A stretch of 64,000 nucleotides of DNA from Reticulitermes speratus (lineage: Eukaryota; Arthropoda; Insecta; Blattodea; Rhinotermitidae), in the NCBI GenBank assembly GCA_021186555.1, contig JAJKFL010000007.1, positions 1-64,000 of the forward strand, given 5' to 3'. Position 1 is the stretch's first letter; the number at the start of each line of letters is the position of its first letter. This document shows positions 42,031 through 53,887 of the stretch, piece by piece. Both the position numbers and the translations under genes were made by a program. Under the pieces are notes generated by a model that worked only from the letters and a program-made list of their open reading frames with translations, was not told where the DNA came from and searched no databases.

Positions 42031-42361
42031 TCTGTATTTTAAATTACACTAATTTTTTACATCAATGGGGTACAATTTATACACTGGTTAAAATGGTAAA
42101 AACTGAATGATATATCAATTTGTTTCTATGAATGTTTGCAATCAAGTTATACGTTAAAGTGATGATAAGTGCTATATAGCAGTTGTTTCGATGTTACAAA
42201 TCAGGTTATACACAGGTTGGTGAACCTACCAACTCCAGACTCTTTAGAGGCCTTCCTCACCTCTCTGTATCTCCGCTGAGCCTCCTTATGGAGTTCCCAG
42301 CTCTGAGGAGTTCCTTCTGTACGACTTGTTAAAAGTTACCTTACCTTTCTTCTAAGGCAGT
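42031..42361. other. No gene seen
   Basis: Sequence between the ribozyme-like motif and the LINE fragment; no exon or repeat recognised. Confidence 0.4.
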
Positions 42362-42740
42362 CTAAATTAGATGTCCACTGTAGATAGCGTTTACCTGTTG
42401 TCGGAACTCGAGAGGACAATTGTTTTCATAAGCCGAGATTAGGGCGTGGTTGACACAATAAATTGGCAGCCCCAGTCCGGCCTCGTCTTTCATGTTCATT
42501 TTTGGGCCCTGCTCCAGCCTGCCCCTCAAATCCTCTCGAAAGGAGTCCCACTTGTTACCGCCTGGATCTCTGAACAGGCGTTCCGGTACTGAGCCTTCTA
42601 ATTTGAACAGAATATATCTATGATCTGACAAGGAGGGCTCAGAAGAGACCTCCTAGCTTTTGATACTCTCCGAGAGTCCTAGAGACCCCAGGGTAATATC
42701 AGTCACCTCTAACCTTCTGCTGTTGCAGAAGGTAGGGTCA
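42362..42740 (-). pseudogene. LINE endonuclease C-terminus, family 1
   Basis: Minus strand reads NDPTFCNSRRLEVTDITLGS, SLGLSESIKS, an in-frame TAG, then EVSSEPSLSDHRYILFKLEG and WDSFREDLRGRLEQG. The S-D-H triad is the C-terminal signature of the apurinic-like endonuclease of non-LTR retrotransposons, here followed by the linker towards RT. The frame ends at 42362. This protein type is common in cockroach and termite genomes. The TAG replaces what is probably a Trp codon, so the copy is dead. Confidence 0.7.
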
Positions 42741-43340
42741 TTGCCTTGATTTTGAATTTCTAAATTTGTAGAATTTAGTAATTCTACAGTTTGTTGTGGT
42801 ACAATCATATTAATGGTTGTACATTGTGTGTAATGATGTGAAAGTAGGCCGTTTATTACACCAGTATAATAGAATTCATCAGGCATGTTAGTAATAATTT
42901 GGTCTATAATTGTAGCCGTACTTTCAGTTACTCAAGTAGGTGTATTTATTGTTGCAGTCAGATTATAAGCATTAGCTACGTCTGATAATTGTTTGTGACC
43001 TTTGTCTTGGATGTTTATGTTGAGATCTCTTCCAGTTATTATATATTGGTCTTCCTGTACTAGTTGCTCTAAAATACCTCTTAGAGTAATAAAGAATTCC
43101 TGTAGTTCCCACTTGGTGATCTATATAGTGCAATAATACTATTTTCCTCTTTTCACCTGTTAGCTCTACATCAGTAACCTACAATGTTTTTTCTATGCCT
43201 TTTTCAGTAATCCATTTCAAGGGTTTCTGTTGTAATTTGGTTTTAGAACTGTAAATTGCAACCCCACCCCCTTTATGTTCTTTGCACTAGGCCTGACTTC
43301 ACGTCACCAAACACTGAGGTATCGACATTATTTTTACTAA
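42741..43340 (-). pseudogene. LINE endonuclease fragment, family 2
   Basis: Minus strand reads QYIITGRDLNINIQDKGHKQ, then AYNLTATINTPT and MPDEFYYTGVINGLLSHHYT. G-x-D-L-N-I-N and the later L-S-x-H are endonuclease motifs; the D of S-D-H is changed to H. There are stops in the frame. It abuts family 1 within the same short ORF, giving a chimeric reading. Confidence 0.6.
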
Positions 43341-43899
43341 GCGACAACGGCATGTCGCGGCCACAACTGTCACTACAAAACGTTATTTTATTCCTCTTTT
43401 CCCCGTTTCTAAGAGCCACGTAATGCTTCCCTCGGTTGATTATCATCTTCGACTTCGTTCAGTGTGCTCAATCTGTTTCCCGTTGGAACTACAAACTGCT
43501 GTCACCTGTTTTGTTTCTTCATATTTCCTTTAGCTACTTGGTTCCATCCATTTTCATTTTCTTGACGAACCTCATGACGCGAACCTTGCAATCTTTCACT
43601 TCGCAGGCTACATATGATCTCTGTCAATGATGCTATTTACCCTAGCAACTTTCGTAGAATTTTAGGGACATAACTTTCACGTTGTACGCTTTGACCTCTT
43701 CCTCAACATCACGTTCGAATTCCTCAGAAATATCCTCAACTCTTAAAGGCATATTTCTAGCTTCTTCGGGCTCCCCCTCGTCTGCTTGTTCACTGACTGA
43801 ATCGTGATCACTCACGCTGAGTCACTCTCACCGTCATTATCTATCTTCCCTCTCACAGTCCTCTAATTCACTCCTAACACACTCACGAAATCTGGTCAT
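43341..43899. other. No gene recognised
   Basis: Between two LINE fragments. ORF 43436-43630 (plus) shows no features. Confidence 0.4.
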
Positions 43900-44640
43900 C
43901 AGCACAGCAAACAAGGGCCCTTTTATTTGAATGAAACATTCATTCTGCAGTCTGCCTTACGACAGGTCCGTAGCCTCTTCCAAAGCGAGTTCTCCACACA
44001 GTGCGATCTACTGCTTCCTCTTTCAATTTCCAGCATCTCTCTTTTCCTTAAGGTCATCCAGTAGCTGCTTACGTCTTCTCCCTCGTCTTACCGTCATGTC
44101 TATCCTTCCCTCTAACCTTCCTTCAATCACGTGTTTCAGAAGGCAGTTTCTACGAAGATATGGCCAATCCAGTTGGCCTTTCTTCTTTTTATTGTATGTA
44201 CGATATTCCTCTCCTCCTTCACTCTGTGTAATACTGCTTCATTTCTCACACGATCGGTCCAACTGATCTTCTCCATTCTTCTCCAGCACCACATTTCAAA
44301 ACTTTCCAGATACTTCTGATCTACTTTCCGAAGTGTCCACGTTTCAGCACCATACAAAGCTAAGCTCCAAATGTAGCACTTTACTAGTTTCTTCCTTAAA
44401 TTTAAGTCCAGTTTGCTGGCGAAAAGATTCTTCTTCTAGTTGAATGCTGCTTTAGCCATGGCAATTCTGGATTTAATTTCACGTGTACACCTTGCATCAT
44501 TTGTTATCATGCTATCCAAATAGTCGAAATATTCCACATTGTCCAATTGCTTTTGATCTATCATGATTTTCATTGGGGATGGTTGCCTTCAGATTCTCAT
44601 TACCTTAGTTTTTTTCACATTCATTTCCATTCCATTCAGT
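43900..44640 (-). pseudogene. LINE reverse transcriptase C-terminal (thumb) fragment
   Basis: The minus-strand ORF 44136-44357 reads MYGAETWTLRKVDQKYLESF, then EMWCWRRMEKISWTDRVRNE and TIKRRKANWIGHI. The Y-G-(A/S)-E-T-W and W-C-W-R-R-M motifs are typical of the region after the RT domain in insect non-LTR elements. Upstream (44360-44640) the frame continues with stops and shifts. It lies on the same strand as the endonuclease fragments but in the wrong order to belong to them. Confidence 0.75.
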
Positions 44641-44931
44641 ATTTGAAGCCATATCAAAATTGACAAGTTTACGCTACTGGTGACGTAGTGTCCCGCGCAC
44701 CGCAGGACACTAAACACGAGTGGCACTGTAACAGAGCGTAGGCAGGAACACTGACTGCAAAGCGGAGAGGGCAGTGTGCAGCTGCTGAGTATCTGAGCGC
44801 TCACTGTGAACATGTGACAGATGAAGTGGGATGTCACGGGTCCCTATGGCCGGCACATCAGCAGTTAAGGGTTAAGCAGTAGCATGGCCGTCTAACGCAA
44901 TTGTGGTTTTAACCTGTGTTTTGATCAGCAA

Positions 44932-44975
44932 TCAGCTACGTGTTTCGACCTTCTAGTGGTTATCTTCAGGCTGTG
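44932..44975 (-). ncRNA. Hammerhead-ribozyme-like motif, stem I paired
   Basis: Minus strand: CAGC, CTGAAGA, T, loosely paired ACC/GGT stem II, GAAAC, AC, GTA, GCTG. CAGC/GCTG is a perfect stem I at the expected place. Sequence outside the core is unrelated to the 41167 and 10021 copies. Confidence 0.5.
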
Positions 44976-46398
44976 TTTTTACAAGGATTTAAACGTGATT
45001 GACCTGTATGTGCATTGTGGCAGTGAGATGTCAGTGTGTACATGAACTCGTTTTATGCGGCTGCCGACTGCAGTTTGGTCATTACAGTTGGTTTACGCAC
45101 TGAACATGAACGTATTGTAGCTGTGCGTGTGTAAGGCACAGTTGAACTGTTGGCACAAGACAGGTCAGTCCTTGTAACATGCTGTTGGGCTTTGCACAAT
45201 GCCGTTAGTTCTGTGTAACATTATAGAGTGTTGTAATCGTAAGTGTAGAGTATGTTTAATTATGCACTTTGCTTACTGAGAGTGTCTGATGTAACAAGTT
45301 GTGTACAGCACTGAGCTACAGAACGTGTGCTGTGGCTGTGGTCCACGTGTGATCAGGGCTACAGTCCTGTAAGAGTGCATAACACAGCAGAATTCGCACA
45401 GCAATATGTGAGTTGCATTTGTATGTGTGAAAGTGACGGTGTGTTATCATGCACAGTGTTGCGGTATGTACGTGCTGTGCCAGTCTGCTGTAATCATTAC
45501 CGTTCTATACAGAGGTCTTGCTATCCTGTCCCCCGAACACCGCAGCTGTCCCCGGTGCTTCAGCGCATATAAAGCCCGCAACCGCCGGGGTTTTCGATTC
45601 ATATTAAATGCCCCACAGTTCAGCGTACCTGAGGCTGACCTCCGGCTTACAAGCAGGCCGAGGGATTGCGTCAGGATTAGTTTACATTAACGGTCTGTAA
45701 TGTCATGTGCAGTAAACTTAATGCAGTGAGTGGGGGGGGGGGGGGGTGTGTGACGTCGACACGTTGTTATTGTGACTGTTCACGTTCGAACTTAATGTAA
45801 ACCACACGACATTTCGGCTTTCATTTTGTCCAACGCTGAACCAGCAATTCCAACATTCGTCACTCTTCTGTATATTCTCTTGCACTGCACTGCTTACAAG
45901 CGATTTGTTAAAGCAAACTTTCAGCTACAGTCCTCCGTGACGCGCGCTGTGACAACTTACTGCAGTGACTGTTCATAAAGTATTTCACAACCGCGCTCAG
46001 ACCAGCTGCGGTCCGTGTAACAAGGCATGTCATGACTGACTGACCGGTAAGTCTGCGTACCGACTGCTGATGTCAGCGGCAGTGACACAGCCGCGGTGTT
46101 GGCATTCTTGGGGGAACACGATAAATGGACCTCTCTCTGTATTGAAGGTGGTGTAAATGGCGATGTCTTTATTCTGTGTAAAATAAATGTGTAATGTCTG
46201 CCATTGTACCTTTCATTGTGCTGTTTTGTTAAGTGTGTTAGTGGTCAGATGGCACTGGGGCTGTAATGCACGTCAGCTTCATATAAACGACTGTTTTGTG
46301 TTACATTGTAATTGTGTGTTTTGCCACAATATGTATGATGCTGTTGTTTAAAACAGAATAAAACTTCACACAGTGAGCTGTAAATAAAGAAACTATTG
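44976..46398. other. No gene recognised
   Basis: GT-rich stretch with a poly-G run at about 45731-45746. ORFs 45327-45690 overlap in two frames and show no domain. 46100-46390 leads directly into the satellite. Confidence 0.4.
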
Positions 46399-48024
46399 AT
46401 GTGTCACTCTTTTCTCTCCTGTGATCATGTACAGATACATGTCACGATGTCACTCTTTTCTCTCCTGTGATCATGTACAGATACACTTCACGATATGTCA
46501 CTCATTCCTCTCCTGTGATCATGTACAGATACATGTCACGATATGTCACTCTTTTCTCTCCTGTGATCATGTACAGATACATGTCACGATATGTCACTCA
46601 TTTCTCTCCTGTGATCATGTACAGATACATGTCACGATATGTCACTCTTTTCTCTCCTGTGATCATGTACAGATACACTTCACGATATGTCACTCATTCC
46701 TCTCCTGTGATCATGTACAGATACATGTCACGATATGTCACTCATTTCTCTCCTGTGATCATGTACAGATACATGTCACGATATGTCACTCTTTTCTCTC
46801 CTGTGATCATGTACAGATACACTTCACGATATGTCACTCATTCCTCTCCTGTGATCATGTACAGATACATGTCACGATATGTCACTCTTTTCTCTCCTGT
46901 GATCATGTACAGATACATGTCACGATATGTCACTCTTTTCTCTCCTGTGATCATGTACAGATACATGTCACGATGTCACTCATTCCTCTCCTGTGATCAT
47001 GTACAGATATATGTCACGATATGTCACTCTTTTCTCTCCTGTGATCATGTACAGATACATGTCACGATATGTCACTCATTTCTCTCCTGTGATCATGTAC
47101 AGATACATGTCACGATATGTCACTCATTTCTCTCCTGTGATCATGTACAGATACATGTCACGATATGTCACTCTTTTCTCTCCTGTGATCATGTACAGAT
47201 ACACTTCACGATATGTCACTCTTTTCTCTCCTGTGATCATGTACAGATACACTTCACGATATGTCACTCATTCCTCTCCTGTGATCATGTACAGATACAT
47301 GTCACGATATGTCACTCATTTCTCTCCTGTGATCATGTACAGATACATGTCACGATATGTCACTCATTTCTCTCCTGTGATCATGTACAGATACATGTCA
47401 CGATATGTCACTCTTTTCTCTCCTGTGATCATGTACAGATACACTTCACGATATGTCACTCTTTTCTCTCCTGTGATCATGTACAGATACACTTCACGAT
47501 ATGTCACTCATTCCTCTCCTGTGATCATGTACAGATACATGTCACGATATGTCACTCATTTCTCTCCTGTGATCATGTACAGATACATGTCACGATATGT
47601 CACTCATTTCTCTCCTGTGATCATGTACAGATACATGTCACGATATGTCACTCATTTCTCTCCTGTGATCATGTACAGATACATGTCACGATATGTCACT
47701 CTTTTCTCTCCTGTGATCATGTACAGATACACTTCACGATATGTCACTCATTCCTCTCCTGTGATCATGTACAGATACATGTCACGATATGTCACTCTTT
47801 TCTCTCCTGTGATCATGTACAGATACATGTCACGATATGTCACTCTTTTCTCTCCTGTGATCATGTACAGATACATGTCACGATGTCACTCATTCCTCTC
47901 CTGTGATCATGTACAGATATATGTCACGATATGTCACTCTTTTCTCTCCTGTGATCATGTACAGATACATGTCACGATATGTCACTCATTTCTCCTGTGA
48001 TCATGTACAGATACACTTCACGAT
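46399..48024. repeat. 48-bp satellite, about 34 copies, higher-order structure
   Basis: Unit contains ctcctgtgatcatgtacaga and tgtcacgatatgtcactc. Variants are cattcc, catttc or cttttc after tcactc and acatgtca or acacttca at the end, plus occasional 46-bp units (cgatgtcac) and a rare atatatgtcac. The order of variants is itself repeated. The length is divisible by three, so long low-complexity ORFs (191, 479 and 335 codons) arise in two frames and are not genes. Confidence 0.97.
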
Positions 48025-48179
48025 CCTCAATGTACCTCATAAAGCTCATGAATACTAAAGGTGCTCAACACAAGCTTGTGTGCCTTCCCGAAGCACACTG
48101 TCCTGTGTCAGCATATGCACGCCGTCAGTTGTATATTGAACACATACATGAAACTAACCGTGATTTCAGGCTTCCGCCG

Positions 48180-48366
48180 CGATGTTTATGAGATCTGCGC
48201 TCCTCTGGGATATTACGCAGCGTCGTGTGGAAATTGTTTACCATCTCCAAGGGTCAATAAGTCAAAGAAGGAAACAAGATGGTAGCGACACGTCCCGAAA
48301 CGTCGGTAAGCAATTACCACACGACGCTGCGTAATATCCCAGAAGAGCGCAGATCTCAAACATGAA
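48180..48366. repeat. Inverted repeat, about 60-bp arms
   Basis: Left arm about 48182-48241 (gagatctgcgctcctctggg, ttacgcagcgtcgtgtgg) and right arm about 48306-48364 (ccacacgacgctgcgtaata) are reverse complements with a few mismatches, around a loop of about 64 nt. The loop contains cgacacgtcccgaaacgtcg. A relative of the loop (caagcagtcaaagaaga) is found at about 59255-59320 without arms. Confidence 0.8.
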
Positions 48367-49164
48367 ACCAGCTGACCGTCCTGCAGATAAACTTCGGTAT
48401 AGTTTCCTTATACAAAAATGTATCTTCAAGACCACCAGCTAGCTTCCTCGGTATTGAATCTTGGGATTACACAAACCGCGGGAATTATTGATTAGCTGAG
48501 AAACTGTTAGCTTCTGAAGTAGATCTTTGTTACACGGAATTAGATATAATTGCCTTATAATTCAGCAGATACATTTATGGCACACGTGAAGTACACGTGT
48601 AGGAAGACTGGCACGTGATACTGATAGCAGAATTGGCATTACACTAACGCGTGCTTCTGAAGTTATGTTAACTGTGGTGCGCCAAAAAGAATTTCACGTC
48701 ATGAAACCTGAGGTCCAGAAATTTAATTTATAGTACATGCAGCCTGTGACGTCAGTTGGAGCCCTCAAAACTTTAGTGCTGCAATCTTTTTGTCAAGAGT
48801 AAACACAGGGGTGCACCAATTTAAAAAAATAAATCCAGGAGTCACCTGAAAATTCCAGGCGCCAGGTGGGTGACATGAAGCAAGTTGCATACTGAGGGTC
48901 CACAAATGTTAGGCGCCACCGTACCAAATTTAGTCGCCCGTGCGACCTGGCGCCCTGTATATGTGCGCCCCTGGTGTCTTGGAGTTCAAGTGTGTGGCGT
49001 CATATTGCGCGCTGTTGCACTGCAGTCTGCCGGACTTCAAGCAGATATACGGTAAGTTTATTGCTGTTAATGTTAAAGCTGCCCCAGACAATCCACCAGT
49101 CCCTCTCAACCTTTCGTTCTATGTGTGTGTTTCTGTGTGCCACGCTGTTCACAGTCACAAGTCA
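48367..49164. other. No supported gene
   Basis: A plus-strand frame opens at 48940 (MRPGALYMCAPGVLEFKCVA) and passes a good donor (atacg/gtaagt) at 49051 before running into the satellite. A first exon is possible but there is no second line of evidence. Confidence 0.3.
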
Positions 49165-51792
49165 CAATTTAGCAGTTTTCTGTTATTATGCAGTTTTCAG
49201 TTATATAGCAGTTTCTGTTATTATGCAGTTTACTGTGATTTAGCAGTTTTCGGTTATTTAGCAGTTTTCGGTTATTTAGCAGTTTTCGGTTATATAGCAG
49301 TTTTCGGTTATTTAGCAGTTTTCGGTTATTTAGCAGTTTTCGGTTATTTATCAGTTTTCGGTTATTTAGCAGTTTTCTGTTATTATGCAGTTTTCTGCTA
49401 TTATGCAGATTTATGTTATTATGCAGTTTTATGTTATTATTCAGTTTTATGTTATTATGCATTTTTCTGTTACTATGCAGTTTTCTGTTATTTAGCAGTT
49501 TACTGTTCTTTAGCAGTTTACTGTTCTTTAGCAGTTTTCGGTTATTTAGCAGTTTTCGGTTATTTAGCAGTTTTCGGTTATTTAGCAGTTTTCGGTTATT
49601 TAGCAGTTTTCGCATATTTAGCAGTTTTCGGTTATTTAGCAGTTTTCAGTTATTTAGTAGTTTACTGTAATTTAGCAATTTTTTATGTTATTTAGTAATT
49701 TTTGTTTATTTAGCATTTTTCGGTTATTTAGCAGTTTTCGGTTATTTAGCAGTTTTCGGTTATTTAGCAGTTTTCGGTTATTTAGCAGTTTACTGTTATT
49801 TAGCAGTTTACGGTTATTTAGCAGTTTACGGTTATTTAGCAGTTTTCTGTTATGCAGTTTACTGTTATTTAGCAGTTTACTGTTATTTAGCAGTTTTCGG
49901 TTATTTAGCAGTTTCGGTTATTTAGCAGTTTTAGGTTATTTAGCAGTTTTCGGCTATTTAGCAGTTTTCGGTTATGAAGCAGTTTTCGGTTATTTAGCAG
50001 TTTTCGGTTATTTAGCAGCTTTCGGTTATTTAGCAGTTTTCGGTTAATTAGCAATTTTCTGTTATTTAACAGTTTTGTTATTTAGCAGTTTTCTGTTATT
50101 TAGCAGTTTTCGGTTATAAAGCAGTTTTCGGGTATTTAGAAGTTTTCGGTTATTTAGAAGTTTTCGGTTATTTAGAATTTTCGGTTATTTAGAAGTTTTC
50201 TGTTATTTAGCAGTTTTCTGTTATTATGCAGTTTTCTATTATGCACTTTTCTGTTATTATGCAGTTTTCTGTTATTTAGCAGTTTCTGTTATTATGCAGT
50301 TTACTCTTATTTTGCAGTTTTCGGTTATTTAGCAGTTTTAGGTTATTTAGCAGTTTTCGGTTATTTAGCAGTTTCCGTTATTTAGCAGTTTTCGGTTATT
50401 TAGCAGTTTCGGTTATTTAGCAGTTTTCGGTTATTTAGCAGTTTTCTGTTATTATGCAGTTTTCTGTTATTTAGCCGTTTTCTGTTATTTAGCAGTTTTC
50501 TGTTATTTAGCAGTTTTCTGTTATTTAGCAGTTTTCGGTTGTTTAGCAGTTTTCGATTATTTAGCAGTTTTCGGTTATTTAGCAGTTTTCGGTTATTTAG
50601 CAGTTTTCGGTTACTTAGCAGTTTTCGGTTTTTTAGCAGTTTTCGGTTTTTTAGTAGTTTTCGGTTATTTGGCAGTTTTCTGTTATTTGGCAGTTTTCTG
50701 TTATTTGGCAGTTTTCTGTTATTTGGCAGTTTTCTGTTATTTAGCAGTTTTCGGTTATTTAGCAGTTTTCGGTTATTTAGCAGTTTTCGGTTTTTTAGCA
50801 GTTTTCGGTTATTTAGCAGTTTTCGGTTATTTAGCAGTTTTCGGTTATTTAGCAGTTCTCGGTTATTTAAGACATTTTCGGTTATTTAGCATTTTCGTCA
50901 TTTAGCAGTTTTCTTATTTAGCAGTTTTCGTGTATTTAGCAGTTTTCTGTTATTTAGCAGTTTTCTGTTATTTTAGCAGTTTTCTGTTATTATGCATTTT
51001 TCTGTTATTATGCAGTTTTACTGTTATTATGCAGTTTACTGTTATTATGCAGTTTTTACGTTATTATGCAGTTTTACTGTTATTTAGCAGTTTTCGTTCA
51101 TTTAGCAGTTTTTCGTGTTATTTTAGCAGTTTTCGGTTATTTAGCAGTTTTCTTGTTATTTAGCAGTTTTCTGTTATTTAGCAGTTTTCGGTTATTTTGC
51201 AGTTTTCGGTTATTTAGCAGTTTTCTGTTATTTAGCAGTTTTCGTTATTAGCAGTTTTCTGTTATTTAGCAGTTTTCTGTTATTAGCAGTTTTTCGTGTT
51301 ATTTAGCAGTTTTCGTTATTAGCAGTTTCTGTCATTTAGCAGTTTTTCGGTTATTTAGCAATTTTTATGTTATTTATGTATTTTACTGTTATTAGCATTT
51401 TTCGGTTATTTAGCAGTTTTCGGTTTTTAGCAGTTTTCGGTTTTTACAGTTTTCGGTTTTTTAGCAGTTTTCGGTTATTTAGCAGTTTTCGGTTATTTAG
51501 CAGTTTTCGGTTATTTAGCAGTTTTCGGTTATTTAGCAGTTTTCGGTTATTTAGCAGTTTTCGGTTATTTATCAGTTTTCGGTTATTTATCAGTTTTCGG
51601 TTATTTAGCAGTTTTGTTATTATGCAGTTTTCTGCTATTATGCAGTTTTATGTTATAATGCAGTTTTCTGTTATTATGCAGTTTTCTGTTATTATGCAGT
51701 TTTCTGTTATTTAGCAGTTTACTGTTATTTAGCAGTTTTCGGTTATTTAGCAGTTTTCGGTTATTTAGTAGTTTTCTGTTATTTAGCAGTTT
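49165..51792. repeat. 18-bp satellite, left arm
   Basis: Unit ttttcggttatttagcag (peptide FGYLAV in one frame), about 145 copies. Two interspersed monomer classes exist: cggttatttagcag and ctgttattatgcag. Stop-free frames on both strands give many spurious ORFs. About 51000-51450 contains many 1-2 base losses. Confidence 0.97.
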
Positions 51793-51959
51793 CAAATTTC
51801 GCGCCATCTTGTTTATATACATTCAAATTTCGCGCCAGCAGCCATCCTTGTTTACATATTACGTCATAAGATCATTAACCTAGCCGCCATGTTTGTTTAC
51901 ATGTAACGTCATAAGGTCATTGACCTGGTCACGTGACTTTGTTTACATTCGCTTCCTGT

Positions 51960-52240
51960 CGGCTCAATCATCGGCCAAACGTGTAGTAATACTACTCACC
52001 GCAGCCTTAAGGCTTATTGTGCAACCCTTCTGATGAAGATGAAGAGAAAGATGATCGGTTTTTACTTTTTTCCAAGTAATGGAGCACCGCTGGAATGAAA
52101 ATGAAAGGGGAAAACCGAAGTACTCTGGGGAAACCTGTCCCAGTGCCACTTTTGTCCACCAAAAATCCCACATGGACCGACCTGGAATCGAACCCGGCCG
52201 GCGACTAATCGCCTGAGCCATCGCACCGCCAAGTGCCGTG
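51960..52240 (-). mobile_element. tRNA-derived SINE, left arm
   Basis: On the minus strand an A box (tggctcaggcg, 52210-52220) and a perfect B box (ggttcgattcc, 52184-52194) mark a Pol III promoter. The body follows with ccatgtgggatttttggtgg and gacaggtttcc. ORFs here (GSIPGRSMWDFWWTKVALGQ) are the well-known spurious translation of such elements. Confidence 0.75.
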
Positions 52241-52500
52241 TTTGGGAGAACCAAACTTACAGTACGGCTACTGATGGCAGTTACCGCTATCCCCTACAGC
52301 GTACAAACACGCTGGCCCCAAGGCCACCCCTAATCTTAAGAACTCTAAAATAATCCCTGTAGCTCGGACAAGCTGTACTCACGTGGAGACTCAGAGGGGG
52401 AACGCGGCTACACTAGCCTAACCTAAATAACAGTACTGGTGTCCTTAACTGCACGACAGTATTTTATTATATGTAACAATAACATTAGATGACCTTTAGT

Positions 52501-52540
52501 ACAACATGTTTCGACCTGTAAAGGTCACCTTCAGATTTCT
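52501..52540 (-). ncRNA. Hammerhead-like motif with changed core
   Basis: Minus strand CTGAAGG, T, GACC/GGTC stem, GAAAC, AT, GTT. The last core A is G and stem I is not paired. Mirrored at 60921-60960. Confidence 0.3.
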
Positions 52541-52555
52541 TCTAGAGCGTAATAA

Positions 52556-53887
52556 GCGTCTGGTTTTGTGTATTGTACTTGCATGATAACTGTTGTTGAT
52601 GTGGGATTGTGTTGCCTGTTCTAGCTCTGTGTGAGTATTGTGTATTGTACTTGCATGATATCTGTTGTTGATGTGGTGTGTGTACTGGATTGTGTTGCCT
52701 GTTCTAGCTCTGTGTGAGTATTGTGTATTGTACTTGCATGATATCTGTTGTTGATGTGGTGTGTGTACTGGATTGTGTTGCCTGTTCTAGCTCTGTGTGA
52801 GTATTGTGTATTGTACTTGCATGATAACTGTTGTTGATGTGGTGTGTGTACTGGATTGTGTTGCCTGTTCTAGCTCTGTGTGAGTATTGTGTATTGTACT
52901 TGCATGATATCTGTTGTTGATGTGGTGTGTGTACTAGATTGTGTTGCCTGTTCTAGCTCTGTGTGTGTATTGTGTATTGTACTTGCATGATAACTGTTGT
53001 TGATGTGGTGTGTGTACTGGATTGTGTTGCCTGTTCTAGCTCTGTGTGAGTATTGTGTATTGTACTTGCATGATAACTGTTATTGATGTGGTGTGTGTAC
53101 TAGATTGTGTTGCCTGTTCTAGCTCTGTGTGTGTATTGTGTATTGTACTTGCATGATAACTGTTGTTGATGTGGTGTGTGTACTGGATTGTGTTGCCTGT
53201 TCTAGCTCTGTGTGAGTATTGTGTATTGTACTTGCATGATAACTGTTGTTGATGTGGTGTGTGTACTAGATTGTGTTGCCTGTTCTAGCTCTGTGTGAGT
53301 ATTGTGTATTGTACTTGCATGATAACTGTTATTGATGTGGTGTGTGTACTAGATTGTGTTGCCTGTTCTAGCTCTGTGTGAGTATTGTGTATTGTACTTG
53401 CATGATAACTGTTATTGATGTGGTGTGTGTACTGATTGTGTTGCCTGTTCTAGCTCTGTGTGAGTATTGTGTATTGTACTTGCATGATAACTGTTGTTGA
53501 TGTGGTGTGTGTACTGGATTGTGTTGCCTGTTCTAGCTCTGTGTGAGTATTGTGTATTGTACTTGCATGATAACTGTTGTTGATGTGGTGTGTGTACTGG
53601 ATTGTGTTGCCTGTTCTAGCTCTGTGTGAGTATTGTGTATTGTACTTGCATGATAACTGTTGTTGATGTGGTGTGTGTACTGGATTGTGTTGCCTGTTCT
53701 AGCTCTGTGTGAGTATTGTGTATTGTACTTGCATGATAACTGTTGTTGATGTGGTGTGTGTACTGGATTGTGTTGCCTGTTCTAGCTCTGTGTGAGTTTG
53801 TGTATTGTACTTGCATGATATCTGTTGTTGATGTGGTGTGTGTACTGGATTGTGTTGCCTGTTCTAGCTCTGTGTGAGTATTGTGTC
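52556..53887. repeat. 83-bp satellite, left arm, about 16 copies
   Basis: Unit contains tattgtacttgcatgataac, gatgtggtgtgtgtactgga and gcctgttctagctctgtgtg. The first copy lacks about 10 bp. Variants are gataac/gatatc and actgga/actaga. Confidence 0.97.

Larger units (their letters stand above)
49165..53887 (+). repeat. Left arm of a large inverted repeat
   Basis: Order: 18-bp satellite, SINE-bearing core (51793-52555), 83-bp satellite. The same three components occur in mirror order at 60148-64000. Cores are nearly identical; the one difference noticed is four against five G at about 52136/61333. Confidence 0.9.

Noticed and set aside
46421..48000. ORFs of 191, 479 and 335 codons in the 48-bp satellite
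   Set aside because: Pure tandem repeat in two overlapping frames; no non-repeat coding sequence attached.
48940..49695. 251-codon plus-strand ORF
   Set aside because: Two thirds is FGYLAV-type satellite translation; the first 75 codons pass a splice-donor-like site and have no domain.
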